Shown here: piece by piece, positions 23,015-31,618 of the stretch | Position numbering within the stretch: position 1 is the stretch's first letter | Layout of the letters: each line of letters opens with the position of its first letter | Assembly: GCF_001854695.1 (NCBI RefSeq) | Contig: NZ_MAXA01000212.1 | Coordinates: forward strand, 42,540 to 76,070 | Length of the DNA: 33,531 nt | Direction of reading: 5' to 3' | Source of the DNA: Parafrankia soli | GTDB taxonomy: Bacteria; Actinomycetota; Actinomycetes; Frankiales; Frankiaceae | Notes under the pieces: model-generated | Seen by the model: only the letters and a program-made list of their open reading frames with translations | The model's database searches: none | Told to the model about the DNA's origin: nothing | Translations under genes and position numbers: made by a program

Positions 23015-24006
23015 CGGCGTCCACCCCCGGCCCGCTGGGACGCTGGAGCGACGGCCGGCTCGCCGCGTCGACGCGGTGGCTCGCCGCCCGCCTCGAGGGT
23101 GTGGACCCCGCGTTCACCCACGACGTGGCGCTCACCGTCGCGGAGGTCGGTGCCACCCGCGGCCGGCGCGCCCACCTCGGCGAGCTCGGGTCGCTCGCCG
23201 CGCTGGCGCTGCGCCTGCGCGCACGGGCCCGCGCCGGACCGGGGCCTGTCGACATCTGGCGCGGCGGCCTGTACCTCGGCGCGGTGGTGTTACTGCTCGT
23301 CATGACGGTGGATGTCTGGACCGCACAGTTCGGCGGCGCGACGCCCCGGATCACCCCCGCTCTCCTGATTGGTCCGGTTCCCGGGTGGTGGACCGCCGTG
23401 GCGGGGGTGAGCGGGGCGGTAGGCGTCGGACTGGGATACAGCGGGCGGCGGGCCGGCGCACTGACGGCAACCGCGCTCACGGTCCTGGTCACGATCACAG
23501 CCAGTCTGACCGCCGCGAACAGCGGCGGGTACGGGGATCTCGGCTGGCTTTCCGGCCTCGGCGTGGTCTTCCTGGGCCTGCTGCTGGGCCGTCCGGCGCA
23601 AAGGCCGGCGGCAGCGGCCGGGCCCTCCGTGCGGCGCTGGCCGCGGTCCGCGCGCCGGGCCGGCATCGCCGCGACCTACGCCGCCGGCCCGCTGCTCGCA
23701 CTCGCCGCGACCTGCACCGTGGGAGAGGCGGCACCGGTCGCGCTCCGCCTCGGCCTGACCGTCCTGCTGCCCGCCTTGTGCGTCCTGCTCGGCGGGCAGG
23801 ATCCACGGCTGGCGGCCGCCGCGGCCGTCGTGTGGTTCGGCCGGCTCGCGCTGGGTGCGCTCGGGGAGCTCGGCGACGCCCTGCGGGCCGTGGCGCTCGA
23901 CCGTGACGGGCTGCTCCTGCTGCGCTGGCTGCTGATGGCGGCGGGAGTGGCGATCGCGGTGGCGGTGACCGGCAGTGGAAGCCGCCGCCTCACCGAACTG
24001 CACTGA
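23011..24006 (+). CDS. multi-pass membrane protein coupled to PadR
   Basis: A 331-residue protein of unknown function. The N-terminal 75 residues are soluble with Arg/Ala-rich helices (VAEVGATRGRRAHLGELGSL). About eight hydrophobic segments follow, starting at about 90 (GGLYLGAVVLLLVMTVDVW) and ending at about 320 (LLMAAGVAIAVAVTG). The GTG start overlaps the padR stop by 4 nt. Similar soluble-then-membrane proteins downstream of PadR genes are common in actinomycetes, usually as the regulated partner. No catalytic motif or transporter signature is visible. Confidence 0.8.
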   Translation: MTASTPGPLGRWSDGRLAASTRWLAARLEGVDPAFTHDVALTVAEVGATRGRRAHLGELGSLAALALRLRARARAGPGPVDIWRGGLYLGAVVLLLVMTVDVWTAQFGGATPRITPALLIGPVPGWWTAVAGVSGAVGVGLGYSGRRAGALTATALTVLVTITASLTAANSGGYGDLGWLSGLGVVFLGLLLGRPAQRPAAAAGPSVRRWPRSARRAGIAATYAAGPLLALAATCTVGEAAPVALRLGLTVLLPALCVLLGGQDPRLAAAAAVVWFGRLALGALGELGDALRAVALDRDGLLLLRWLLMAAGVAIAVAVTGSGSRRLTELH

Positions 24007-24175
24007 AACTCACTGACCCGCACTGACCCGCACCGAACCGCGCCTCCAGCGGGGCGGCCAGCTGTCCCGTTGCCCACTAGTACGCCTACCGTTATATTGG
24101 CGATCAGAGTACCGGCTACCGATATAGACAGGGTCGGTGGCCGGGGCGACACTCCCCGCCGTTCGGAGGACGACC

Positions 24176-24853
24176 ATGAGCACCGACCGAGACACCCCAC
24201 CCAGCCCGCCCGCTGTCGAGCCACGAACCCGGCTCGCGGCCGCGGCGGCGAGCATCGCGGGCGGCGCCGCCGTCCTGCTCGACGCGCCGGTGGACATCGC
24301 CGGCAGCGAGAACGCCGTGCTGAACACCGCCGGGGTCGCCGCGCCCGTCCTCGCGGTGCTCGCCGTCGCCGGCATCACCGCCTGCCTGCGCAGGCCGGGT
24401 CCCCTCGCCGGGCCGGGCAACCGGCTGCTCGACCTGGGCGCGCTGGCGAACATCGTCGGGCTGGTGCTGCTGACCGGTATCGAGTTCTCCCGGGTGTACG
24501 TGCTGTTCCCCCTGGATGAGCCCGTCCGCGACGCGCTCGCGGACTCCGCCCCGACGATGCCGGCCGTGTACACCGCCGGGATCCTCTACGTCGCCGGCAG
24601 CATGCTGTTCGCCACGGCGCTCGTCCGTGAACGGTTCGTCCCCGTCGCGAGCTGGCTCCTCCTGCTGATGGCCCTGCCCGGCACACTGGTGGACGTCCTT
24701 CCGCTCGCCTTGGTGGCCGTCTTCCAGGCCGTGGCCGGAGCCGCGTTCGTCCTGGTCGGCGTCCACCTGCTGCGGGCGGACCGCGACCGCGCCGGCCTCG
24801 GTGACCACGGCACGGGTGCGGGCGTGGGGAAGGCGACGGTGGTTACGGGATGA
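24176..24853 (+). CDS. six-helix membrane protein, DUF-type
   Basis: A 225-residue integral membrane protein with a Pro-rich N-terminus and about six hydrophobic helices (for example AAVLLDAPVDIAG onward, GVAAPVLAVLAVAGITACL, LANIVGLVLLTGIEF, SWLLLLMALPGTLVDVLPL). No enzyme motif is seen. The ATG at 24176 has GGAGGA 5 nt upstream; the frame is open to 24137. It converges on the MmyB-type regulator, and the two coding ends overlap by 11 nt. Role unknown. Confidence 0.8.
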   Translation: MSTDRDTPPSPPAVEPRTRLAAAAASIAGGAAVLLDAPVDIAGSENAVLNTAGVAAPVLAVLAVAGITACLRRPGPLAGPGNRLLDLGALANIVGLVLLTGIEFSRVYVLFPLDEPVRDALADSAPTMPAVYTAGILYVAGSMLFATALVRERFVPVASWLLLLMALPGTLVDVLPLALVAVFQAVAGAAFVLVGVHLLRADRDRAGLGDHGTGAGVGKATVVTG

Positions 24854-25796
24854 GGTGCTGGCTGCCAGGAGTCGTGGCGAGGTGATGGCTGCCGGGAGTC
24901 GTTGCGCAGGGGTGCTCGCCGACGGCCGTGGCCGTGGCCGTGGCCGTGGCCGTGGCCGTGGCGACGGTGAGGCTGGCGAGCAGGGTGAGCCGTTCGGCGC
25001 TCGCCGAGCCCGGCTCGGGGGAGAGCACGAGCAGCCGCAGGCCCGAGTCGTCCTGCACGCGCAGCACCTCCTCGGCGAGGACGAGGTCGCCCACCAGCGG
25101 GTGCCGGTACTCGCGGACGGCGTGCCCGCAGTCACGCACCTGGTGGCGGGCCCAGTTCACCGCGAATTCCGGGCTGTTCACACACAGCTCGCCGATGAGG
25201 GTGGTGAGCTGCTGGTCGTCGGGATACTGACCGGAGGCCAGCCGCAGGTAGCGGACGACCTCATCGACCTTGCGCCGCCAGTTCACATAAAGATCACGGA
25301 TGTGGGGGTCCAGCAGGATGAGGCGGGCCATGTTCGGCTGGGTCGCGCAGCGGTTCGGCGCCGCGAAGTCCAGGTGTGGCGCGAGCAGGGCGTGCGCGAG
25401 CCGGTTCCAGGCCAGGACGTCGGTCCGCCGTCCGATGACGAGCGCCGGCACGTCGCGCACCGCGTCCAGCAGCAGCCGCACGCCCGGGCGGACCTTCTCC
25501 GGCCGGGCGGTACGCCGGGCGACGCGCGCCGGGCGGGCCAGGGTGCGCAGGTGGGCGTGCTCGTCGTCGCCGAGCAGCAGCACCCGGGCGAGCGCGTCCA
25601 GGACCGCGTCGGACGCGTTGCGACTCTGCCCCTGTTCCAGCCGGGTGTAGTAGGTGACACTCACCCCGGCGAGCTGGGCCAGCTCCTCGCGCCGCAGGCC
25701 CGGGACGCGGCGGCGGTCACCCGGGCGGGTCAGGCCGACGTCCGCGGGTGTGATCTGGTTGCGCCGCGAACGGAGAAACTCCCCCAGCTCGGTCAT
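24843..25796 (-). CDS. MmyB-type XRE-family regulator
   Basis: A 317-residue regulator. The XRE helix-turn-helix is at about 20-65 (RRVPGLRREELAQLAGVSVT, then YYTRLEQGQS), followed by the MmyB ligand-binding domain (PALVIGRRTDVLAWN, LLDPHIRDLYVNWR, CVNSPEFAVNWARHQV). That domain is PAS-like and binds fatty-acid-type ligands in studied members. The last 45 residues are unusual: an Ala-Thr repeat (seven AT units) coded by a hexanucleotide repeat, then a duplicated ATTPGSHHL/ATTPGSQHL ending. MmyB proteins usually stop just before this point, so the tail is an extension. The ATG at 25796 gives the usual MTELGEFLRSRR start; an in-frame ATG at 25805 is the alternative. It is divergent from the MFS exporter, its likely target. 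Confidence 0.92.
   Translation of the reverse strand: MTELGEFLRSRRNQITPADVGLTRPGDRRRVPGLRREELAQLAGVSVTYYTRLEQGQSRNASDAVLDALARVLLLGDDEHAHLRTLARPARVARRTARPEKVRPGVRLLLDAVRDVPALVIGRRTDVLAWNRLAHALLAPHLDFAAPNRCATQPNMARLILLDPHIRDLYVNWRRKVDEVVRYLRLASGQYPDDQQLTTLIGELCVNSPEFAVNWARHQVRDCGHAVREYRHPLVGDLVLAEEVLRVQDDSGLRLLVLSPEPGSASAERLTLLASLTVATATATATATATAVGEHPCATTPGSHHLATTPGSQHLIP
24925..24960. repeat. hexanucleotide tandem repeat, six GCCGTG units
   Basis: Six exact GCCGTG copies within the regulator's coding region, antisense as printed, encoding the Ala-Thr run. Six-base steps preserve the reading frame, so slippage would change the tail length without breaking the gene. Confidence 0.85.
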
Positions 25797-25846
25797 GCTC
25801 GGCATTGTCACGCCGCGCGGCGCGCGAGTCGACGGGGCGAGGGTGA

Positions 25847-25924
25847 CCCTGCCAGTGCCAGGAACCACCAGGACCGGGTTCCGCAGCCGGGCTATTCCCG
25901 GTGGTCGTCACCCTGGCGGTGCCA
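25847..25924. promoter_or_regulatory. divergent control region with direct repeats
   Basis: The 209-nt gap between the regulator (25796) and the exporter (26006) holds a 14-nt direct repeat, CCCTGCCAGTGCCA at 25847-25860 and CCCTGGCGGTGCCA at 25911-25924 (12 of 14 identical, 64 bp apart), and a small CCGGG-ctatt-CCCGG inverted repeat between them. These are candidate binding sites for the MmyB-type regulator. Confidence 0.35.
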
Positions 25925-26005
25925 TCCACGCCGTGGGCAGGACCCGTGGGGGTGGCAACGGCGGGGGCGTGGCTAGGGCCGCCGACGTCCAGAATCGTGC
26001 GGGGC

Positions 26006-27604
26006 ATGACAGATTCGATGCCCGCGGCGATCTCGGAGCGGGCCTCCGTCGGCACGCCGGACGCGACCGACCCGGCCGGCGTCGCCGTGCCGGCCCCGAG
26101 GCACCCCGCGGCGGCCGAGCAGCCAGCCGCTGGGCAGCCCGTTGCCGGGCGGCCCGTCGCTGGGGATCCACCGCCAGCGGTACCCGACCGGATGACTCCG
26201 CGGCAGCGGCTGGCGCTCGTGCTGCTGCTGGGGACGCAGTTCATGCTCGCGATCGACTTCTCGATCCTCAATGTGGCCCTGCCGTCGATCGGGGCGGGGG
26301 TCGGGCTCGGTGAGGGTGACCTGCAGTGGATCGCGACCACGTTCGCGCTGCCCTCCGCGGGGTTCACCCTGCTGTTCGCGCGGGTCGCCGACCTGGCCGG
26401 GCGGCGCCGGATGTTCCTCACCGGCCTGGTGCTGCTGATCGTGGCGTCCCTGCTCGGCGGGCTCGCCCAGGGGCCGACCGTGCTGCTGCTCGCCCGCGTC
26501 GGCCAGGGCCTCGCGGCCGCGATCGCCATCCCGGCCGCGCTGTCCCTGCTGGTCACGACTTTCCCGGAGGGCCCCGTCCGGCAGCGTGCGCTCAGCCTCA
26601 ACGGTGCGCTGCTGCCGGCCGGCTTCACCGTGGGCGCGCTGGTGGGCGGGCTGCTGACCGGCTATCTCAGCTGGCGCTGGGCCTTCCTCGTCAACGTTCC
26701 GGTGGCGCTGGCGATCCTGCTCGCCGCGCCGCGGGTCGTCCCCGGTGGCCGCGCGGACGTCCGCCGGCGGCTCGACGTCCCCGGTGCGCTGACCGTCACC
26801 GCCGGGCTGGTCGCCTTCGTCTACGGCATCTCCAGCGGCGGTGAGGACGGCTGGGGCCGGCCGTCGGTGTGGATCGCGGTGGCCGCGGGGCTCGTCCTGC
26901 TCGGCGCCTTCTGGCGGATAGAGGCGACCAGCCCGCATCCGCTGGCCTCGCTGGAGGTGCTGCGGCTGCGCCACGTCGGATGGGGCAACCTCGGCGGGTT
27001 GGTCGTCTTCGCGATGGGCAGTTCGATCGTGTTCCTGATGACGCTGTACCTGCAGCGGGTCCTCGGCTACTCGGCGGTGACGACCGGGCTGATCTTCGGG
27101 CTGCCCGGGGCGGCCGCGTTCGTGGCCGGACTGGTGGCACCGCGCGTCCTGGCCGTCGTGGAACCGCGCCGCACCCTGGTGTTCGGGCTGCTCGTCCAGG
27201 GCCTGTCCGCGCTGTCCCTGGCCTTCGTCGGGCTGGACCGCAGCTCGCTGTCGCTCGTGCTGGCGGCCTCCGTCGTCGGATTCTTCGGCCACGCCAGCGG
27301 GCTCGTCGCCTACCTGGTGACGGCGACCTCCGGGCTACCCGACACCCAGCAGGGCCTGGCCACCGGCCTGACGACGATGACCCAGCAGGTGGCACTCACA
27401 CTGGGCATACCGATCATGAGCGCGGTGGCGACCGCCCGGACGTCCGCGCTCACCGCGGGTGGCGACCACTCGGCGCGGGAGGCGACGCTGGGCGGCATCC
27501 AGACCGCGCTGGTCGTGAACGGGCTCGTCACGATCGCCCTGGCCGCGCTGATCGCGGCCTTCCTGCTCCGCCGCCGCCCGGACCGCCGGACGGCCATGGT
27601 GTAG
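26006..27604 (+). CDS. MFS exporter, DHA2 (14-TM) drug:H+ antiporter
   Basis: A 532-residue exporter of the EmrB/QacA class. A Pro/Ala-rich cytoplasmic N-terminus of about 60 residues precedes the first helix (LALVLLLGTQFMLAIDFSIL), which carries the family's charged motif D1. Motif A is RVADLAGRRRMF, and motif C-like residues lie in LLPAGFTVGALVGGLL. The SWRWAFLVNVP signature is typical of DHA2 transporters. About 14 helices are counted. The ATG at 26006 is chosen over an upstream frame that crosses the control region; ATG at 26018 is an alternative and no strong ribosome site is present. It is divergent from the MmyB-type regulator and followed by a strong hairpin. Confidence 0.92.
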   Translation: MTDSMPAAISERASVGTPDATDPAGVAVPAPRHPAAAEQPAAGQPVAGRPVAGDPPPAVPDRMTPRQRLALVLLLGTQFMLAIDFSILNVALPSIGAGVGLGEGDLQWIATTFALPSAGFTLLFARVADLAGRRRMFLTGLVLLIVASLLGGLAQGPTVLLLARVGQGLAAAIAIPAALSLLVTTFPEGPVRQRALSLNGALLPAGFTVGALVGGLLTGYLSWRWAFLVNVPVALAILLAAPRVVPGGRADVRRRLDVPGALTVTAGLVAFVYGISSGGEDGWGRPSVWIAVAAGLVLLGAFWRIEATSPHPLASLEVLRLRHVGWGNLGGLVVFAMGSSIVFLMTLYLQRVLGYSAVTTGLIFGLPGAAAFVAGLVAPRVLAVVEPRRTLVFGLLVQGLSALSLAFVGLDRSSLSLVLAASVVGFFGHASGLVAYLVTATSGLPDTQQGLATGLTTMTQQVALTLGIPIMSAVATARTSALTAGGDHSAREATLGGIQTALVVNGLVTIALAALIAAFLLRRRPDRRTAMV

Positions 27605-27647
27605 CCGCACCCCATGCCCGAACTGATGACGGCCGTTCCAGCAGAAC

Positions 27648-27689
27648 CGTGGCGGGTGAGTGGGTCCATGGACTCACTCACCCGCCACG
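27648..27689. terminator. strong hairpin after the MFS gene
   Basis: A 42-nt inverted repeat with 21-nt arms meeting at CCA/TGG and a single G:T pairing, 43 nt after the exporter stop. No T-run follows, which is usual for actinobacterial terminators. Confidence 0.75.
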
Positions 27690-27814
27690 CTTTCCCGGGT
27701 ACGCCCGGTTTCGGTGAGGTCTGTCGGCGGGCCCGGGGGTCCGCACGCCGGTGATGTGGTGGGCCGATCGGGGGTCCGGGCAACAGGGGGACGCGGCGGC
27801 AAGCACCATGGGGT

Positions 27815-28018
27815 ATGGCCAAACGCGCTCTCCCGCCCCGCGTCCCCGCGTTGATCGGTGACGGCACGGAGTTCGACTCGAAGGAGTTCCTACGGATGTC
27901 GGTCGACGAGGCGGGCAAGGTCGCCTACGCGCAGGCTCTCGCGCTGGTGGCGATCGAGTCCAACGCGAAGCACCTGCAGCACCTGCCCCTGATCGAGGGC
28001 AACCTGGAAGTGCCCTGA
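27815..28018 (+). CDS. small conserved-looking protein, 67 aa
   Basis: A short protein (MAKRALPPRVPALIGDG start, then EFLRMSVDEAGKVAYAQALA and NAKHLQHLPLIEGNLEVP). It lacks a signal peptide, membrane helix or Cys, and I do not recognise it. The codon bias is that of a real gene. It starts 211 nt after the MFS stop, past the terminator, and ends 25 nt before the Nudix gene, so it may be cotranscribed with it. Ribosome site is weak. Confidence 0.6.
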   Translation: MAKRALPPRVPALIGDGTEFDSKEFLRMSVDEAGKVAYAQALALVAIESNAKHLQHLPLIEGNLEVP

Positions 28019-28043
28019 ACCCACGTCCACGTTCCCGACGCTG

Positions 28044-28535
28044 ATGACCGTGCTGGCCCAGGACGACGGGGGAAACGTCCTGTTGGCGTTCCAGCGGGTG
28101 GCCGAGCAGCAAGCCACGGGCGTCGCCCCGCTGCCGCTTGCGCTGGTGGCGCTGTGGAGGGGCGACGACCTCCTGCTGGTCCGCGACCGCCGCCGGGAGT
28201 GCTGGGAGCTGCCCGGCGGCACGATCGAGCCCGGGGAGACACCCCGGCAGGCAGCCGTCCGCGAGCTGCGCGAGGAGTCCGGGTACGAGGCCGAGGCGCT
28301 CGTGTTCGCGGGCCTCGCGCACTTCGGCCTGGCCGCCCCGTCCCGGGCCGCCCCGTCCCGGACGGAGTACGCCGCGGTCTTCACGGGACGGGCCGGTGCC
28401 TCCCACCCGTTCACACCCGACGCGGAGATCGCCACGATCACCTGGTGGGACGGCACCCGCCCGCTTCCCGGCCGGGTACAGGTCATGGACGTCGCCCTCG
28501 CCCGCCTGAGTCGAACCGCCCCGCCGCCGCGTTGA
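28044..28535 (+). CDS. Nudix hydrolase
   Basis: A 163-residue cytoplasmic pyrophosphohydrolase. The Nudix box is complete: Gly59, five residues, Glu65, seven residues, REL-R-EE-S-G at 73-80, so the Mg-binding Glu residues are present. The core ALVALWRGDDLLLVRDRR before the box and EIATITWWDG after it are normal for the fold. The substrate (a nucleoside diphosphate derivative) is not deducible. No strong ribosome site precedes the ATG; it follows the 67-aa gene by 25 nt. A duplicated APSRA segment lies near residue 100. Confidence 0.92.
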   Translation: MTVLAQDDGGNVLLAFQRVAEQQATGVAPLPLALVALWRGDDLLLVRDRRRECWELPGGTIEPGETPRQAAVRELREESGYEAEALVFAGLAHFGLAAPSRAAPSRTEYAAVFTGRAGASHPFTPDAEIATITWWDGTRPLPGRVQVMDVALARLSRTAPPPR

Positions 28536-28621
28536 GAGCCTGCTCCGGCCGGCGGTGCTGGCGGTGAGAATCGGCGAGGCGGCGGTCAGTCGGGTCGACG
28601 CGTGGGAGCCGAGGAGGAACT

Positions 28622-29236
28622 GTGGGCGTGCGGTTGGCGGACGAGGGCAGGGATCTTCTTCACCGGACGGCGGCGCGCCACGTCGGGGACGACGCCGGGG
28701 ACGACCTCGTCCCCGGCCTGGTCGCCCTCGTCGCGGCCGGGGACGACGTGCACGTGGAGGCGCTGGGCACCCTCGCCGTCGGCGGCGCCCCGATGGCGCG
28801 GGACACCATGTTCCGGATCTCCTCGACGACCAAGCCGATGACGGCCGCGGTGACGATGACCCTGGTCGACGACGGGCTGGTGGACCTCGACGAGCCGGTC
28901 GACCGGCTGCTTCCGGAGCTGGCAGGACGGCGGGTGCTGTGCCATCCGGACGGCCCGCTCGACGACACCGTCCCGGCGCGGCGGCCGATCACGGCGCGGG
29001 ACCTGCTGACGTTCACCTTCGGGTTCGGCCTCTCCGGGGAGATGTTCACCGCGCGGCACCGTGGCCCGTCGTCGAGGCGGCCGACCGGCTACGGCTGGCC
29101 ACGTTCGGACCGCCCGACCCGGCGACGCCGCCGGGAGCTGACCGTGATCGTGCTGACCCAGCGCATGTTCGGTGACTCGGGCCTCCCCGACGTCCACGCT
29201 GAGATCCGCCGGGCCGCCCGCGCCGCGCTCGCCTGA
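28622..29236 (+). pseudogene. beta-lactamase-type serine hydrolase, internally deleted
   Basis: The first 140 codons are a normal start of a class-C beta-lactamase-related serine hydrolase, with the SxxK motif at STTK (FRISSTTKPMTAA) and a good GGAGG site before the GTG at 28622. After LTFTFGFGLSGEMFTA (about 29055) the expected sequence moves to another frame (PWPVVEAADRLRLATFGPP). It then stops near 29130, and the original frame resumes with a C-terminal piece, RELTVIVLTQRMFGDSGLP. The middle, with the YxN motif and most of the domain, is missing; such enzymes are usually near 390 residues against 204 codons here. The continuous open frame hides the damage. Not expected to be active. Confidence 0.75.
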
Positions 29237-29447
29237 GCTGTCGCGCCCCGCGGACCCCCTCCCCGGAGCCGGACGCGGCCGCCTCGCAGCGCGCCTGTCA
29301 GCCATCCGTAGCCTGAGGACGTCCGCCACAGCTCGTGATCGTCGCTTCGCGGCTCCCGCTGGGTAGCCTGGCCGCGGACCGTGTGACCGCCCACCACCAT
29401 GTCCGGTGCCGGTGGGGGCGGACCGACCGCGAAGGCGAGGGACGTCT

Positions 29448-29957
29448 GTGGCCCCGTTCGACCCCCCGCACAACTCCGCCGCTCTCGAGGGGGCCGCCTT
29501 TGACAGGGCCGCTTTCGAGGCGGCAGTCGAGCTGGGGCGTGCGGAGAGCGGGCTGGCCGTGATCTCCACCAGCCGCGCCGACGGGAGCATCCAGGCCTCT
29601 GTGGTGAACGCCGCGTTCATACCCCATCCGCTGCCGCCCGATCCGCGGAAGCCCGCGCCGGTCGTGGCCTTCGTGACCTACGGTCGGACGAAGCTGGCCA
29701 ACCTGCGCCGCCGCCCGCGGGTCAGCGCGACGTTCCGGTCCGGGTGGCGGTGGGCCACCGTGGAGGGCACGGCGGAGATCGTCGGGCCCGACGACCCCCA
29801 CGATCAGGTCGACGCGGAGCGTCTCCGGCTGCTGCTGCGGGAGATCTTCACCGCCGCCGGTGGCACCCACGACGACTGGGACACCTACGACCGGGTGATG
29901 GCCGAACAGCGCCGCGCCGCCGTGCTCATCCACCCGACCAGGGCCTACAGCCCCTGA
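29448..29957 (+). CDS. PPOX-class F420- or FMN-dependent oxidoreductase
   Basis: A 169-residue split-barrel flavin/F420 enzyme. Features are LAVISTSRADGSIQASVVNAA near the N-terminus, FVTYGRTKLANLRRRPRVS for cofactor phosphate contacts, and GWRWATVEGTAEIVG in the barrel. The C-terminal half continues with the usual helical segment to RAAVLIHPTRAYS. The group uses F420 in actinobacteria more often than FMN; which applies cannot be settled here. The GTG at 29448 has GAGGGA about 5 nt upstream; an in-frame ATG at 29406 would add 14 residues without a ribosome site. It is convergent with the threonine aldolase gene, 16 nt away. The substrate is unknown. Confidence 0.9.
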   Translation: MAPFDPPHNSAALEGAAFDRAAFEAAVELGRAESGLAVISTSRADGSIQASVVNAAFIPHPLPPDPRKPAPVVAFVTYGRTKLANLRRRPRVSATFRSGWRWATVEGTAEIVGPDDPHDQVDAERLRLLLREIFTAAGGTHDDWDTYDRVMAEQRRAAVLIHPTRAYSP

Positions 29958-29973
29958 CACCTCGGCGCCGCGG

Positions 29974-31059
29974 TCAGGAACCGGCTGGTGGCAGGGCGTT
30001 CAGCAGCGGGGCGAGGACGTCCCCGGCCCGGCGGATCGCGGTGTCGTCGGCGTCGAGGTGGGTGACGATCCGGATCGTCGTCGGACCGGCCAGGCCGACG
30101 AGCACACCGCCGTCCGCCGCCTGCGCGCAGAAGGCGGCCGCGTCCGGGACGTCGACGAGCACCATGTTGGTCTCGGTGCGCTCCGGGTGGACCCGCCGCG
30201 GTGCCGCGTCGGCGAGGGTCGCGGCCAGCGCGGCGGCGTGGCGGTGGTCGTCGGCGAGGCGGTCGAGGTGGTGCCGCAGCGCGTACAGGCCGGCGGCGGC
30301 GAGCACCCCGGCCTGGCGCATCCCGCCGCCGAGCCGCTTGCGCCACTCGCGGGCCCGCTCGACGTGCTCGGCGCCGCCGACGACGAGGGAGCCGACCGGG
30401 GCGCCGAGGCCCTTCGAGAGGCAGACCGACAGCGTCCCGAAGATCTCGCCGAGGCGGCGCGGCGGGACGTCGAGCGCCACCGCCGCGTTCCAGAGGCGGG
30501 CGCCGTCGCAGTGCAGGACCACCCCGGCATCCTCGGTGATCAGCCGCAGCCGGTCGAGCCGCTCCAGGGGCCACACCCGACCACCGGCCCGGGCCCGGGT
30601 GTTCTCCACCGCGAGCACGCTCGTCCGGACCATGTTGTAGTTGTGCGCGACCGGGAACGCGCGCAGCTGGGCCGCGATGTCGGCCGGGTCGAGCGTGTCT
30701 GCGAGGCCGCTGAGGGTCCGGGTCTGCACGCCGCCGAGGGCGGCGAGCCCGCCGAGCTCGTAGGTGACGATGTGCGCGTCGGTGTCGGCGACGACCTCGG
30801 TGCCCACCGGGGCGCCGGCGCGCAGGGCACAGAAGTTGCCCATGGTGCCGCTCGGCACGAACAGCGCGGCCTCGTGCCCGAGCAGCGCGGCGGCCTGCTC
30901 CTCGAGCTCGCGGACGGTCGGGTCCTCGCGGTAGACGTCGTCGCCGACCTCCGCCTCCGCCATCGCGCGGCGCATGCCGGGCGTGGGCCGGGTGACGGTG
31001 TCGCTGCGCAGGTCGACGGGCAGGCCGGCGGGCCGTGTTCGCGGGGGCTGGACGCTCAC
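29974..31059 (-). CDS. ltaE: low-specificity L-threonine aldolase
   Basis: A 361-residue PLP enzyme of fold type I that cleaves L-threonine/allo-threonine to glycine and acetaldehyde. The PLP Lys is K216 in CLSKGLGAPVG. HCDGARLWN (Asp185) holds the cofactor ring, and DLRSDTVTRPTPGMR is the N-terminal signature. Length is normal. The GTG at 31059 lies directly against a GGGAGG, so spacing is poor; no better start is seen because DLRSDTV must be kept. The gene stands alone, 73 nt downstream of the cupredoxin stop on the same strand. A related beta-eliminating lyase activity is possible, but the motif set favours threonine aldolase. Confidence 0.93.
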   Translation of the reverse strand: MSVQPPRTRPAGLPVDLRSDTVTRPTPGMRRAMAEAEVGDDVYREDPTVRELEEQAAALLGHEAALFVPSGTMGNFCALRAGAPVGTEVVADTDAHIVTYELGGLAALGGVQTRTLSGLADTLDPADIAAQLRAFPVAHNYNMVRTSVLAVENTRARAGGRVWPLERLDRLRLITEDAGVVLHCDGARLWNAAVALDVPPRRLGEIFGTLSVCLSKGLGAPVGSLVVGGAEHVERAREWRKRLGGGMRQAGVLAAAGLYALRHHLDRLADDHRHAAALAATLADAAPRRVHPERTETNMVLVDVPDAAAFCAQAADGGVLVGLAGPTTIRIVTHLDADDTAIRRAGDVLAPLLNALPPAGS

Positions 31060-31091
31060 CCTCCCGACGTTAGCCCGGCGCCGCCCCGGAC

Positions 31092-31121
31092 GCGGACCAC
31101 GACCAGGCGGACCACGACCAG
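31092..31121. repeat. 15-nt tandem duplication
   Basis: GCGGACCACGACCAG occurs twice in a row in the spacer between the cupredoxin and threonine aldolase genes. It is probably a slippage duplication; no function is evident. Confidence 0.7.
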
Positions 31122-31132
31122 GCGGGGCGAGG

Positions 31133-31618
31133 TCAGGTCACGGTGATCTCCGTGGACATGCCCCGCGACTCGTGGTTGCCGACGGGGCAGTACAGCTTGT
31201 ACGTGCCCGGGCTGAGGGTGACGGTGAGTCCCTCGGACTGGCCCGGCCCGAGGTCCGCTGTCTCCGAGCCGCTCACGCCCGGTCCCTCGGTCTCCAGGGC
31301 GTGGATCGCCTGGCCGTCGTTCGTGGTGACGAACGTGTAGGTGCCCGCGGTGAAGGTGTCCTGGGAGAGCTTGAGCGCGAACTCGGTCGCGGTGACCGTG
31401 ACGGTCGTGCCGGTCGCCGTCGGCGCCGTCGGGGCGCCTGCTCCCGCGGTCGCGCCCGCGCTCGGCGCACCGGTCCACGGCGCGGTCGTGGCCGCGGCGG
31501 GCTGGGAGGCCGCCGGCGCGGCGGCGGTGTCGTCGCCGCCCCCGCAGGCGGCGGTGAGGGCGAGCAGCATGACGCCGGTCGCCAGTGCGGCCGCGGTACG
31601 TGTATGCGGACGGTGCAT
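31133..31618 (-). CDS. cupredoxin-like copper lipoprotein
   Basis: A 161-residue exported lipoprotein. Its signal peptide (RTAAALATGVMLLALTAAC) ends in an LTAAC lipobox at Cys25. A low-complexity Ala/Thr/Pro linker follows (about 30-68). The C-terminal 90 residues form a plastocyanin-like beta sandwich with a type-1 copper site: His in AIHALE, then Cys, His and Met in YCPVGNHESRGM. It probably carries electrons or copper at the outer membrane face. The ATG at 31618 has AGGAG about 9 nt upstream; the much longer open frame above is antisense to the sigma-factor remnant. It is divergent from that remnant, which may once have controlled it. Confidence 0.9.
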   Translation of the reverse strand: MHRPHTRTAAALATGVMLLALTAACGGGDDTAAAPAASQPAAATTAPWTGAPSAGATAGAGAPTAPTATGTTVTVTATEFALKLSQDTFTAGTYTFVTTNDGQAIHALETEGPGVSGSETADLGPGQSEGLTVTLSPGTYKLYCPVGNHESRGMSTEITVT

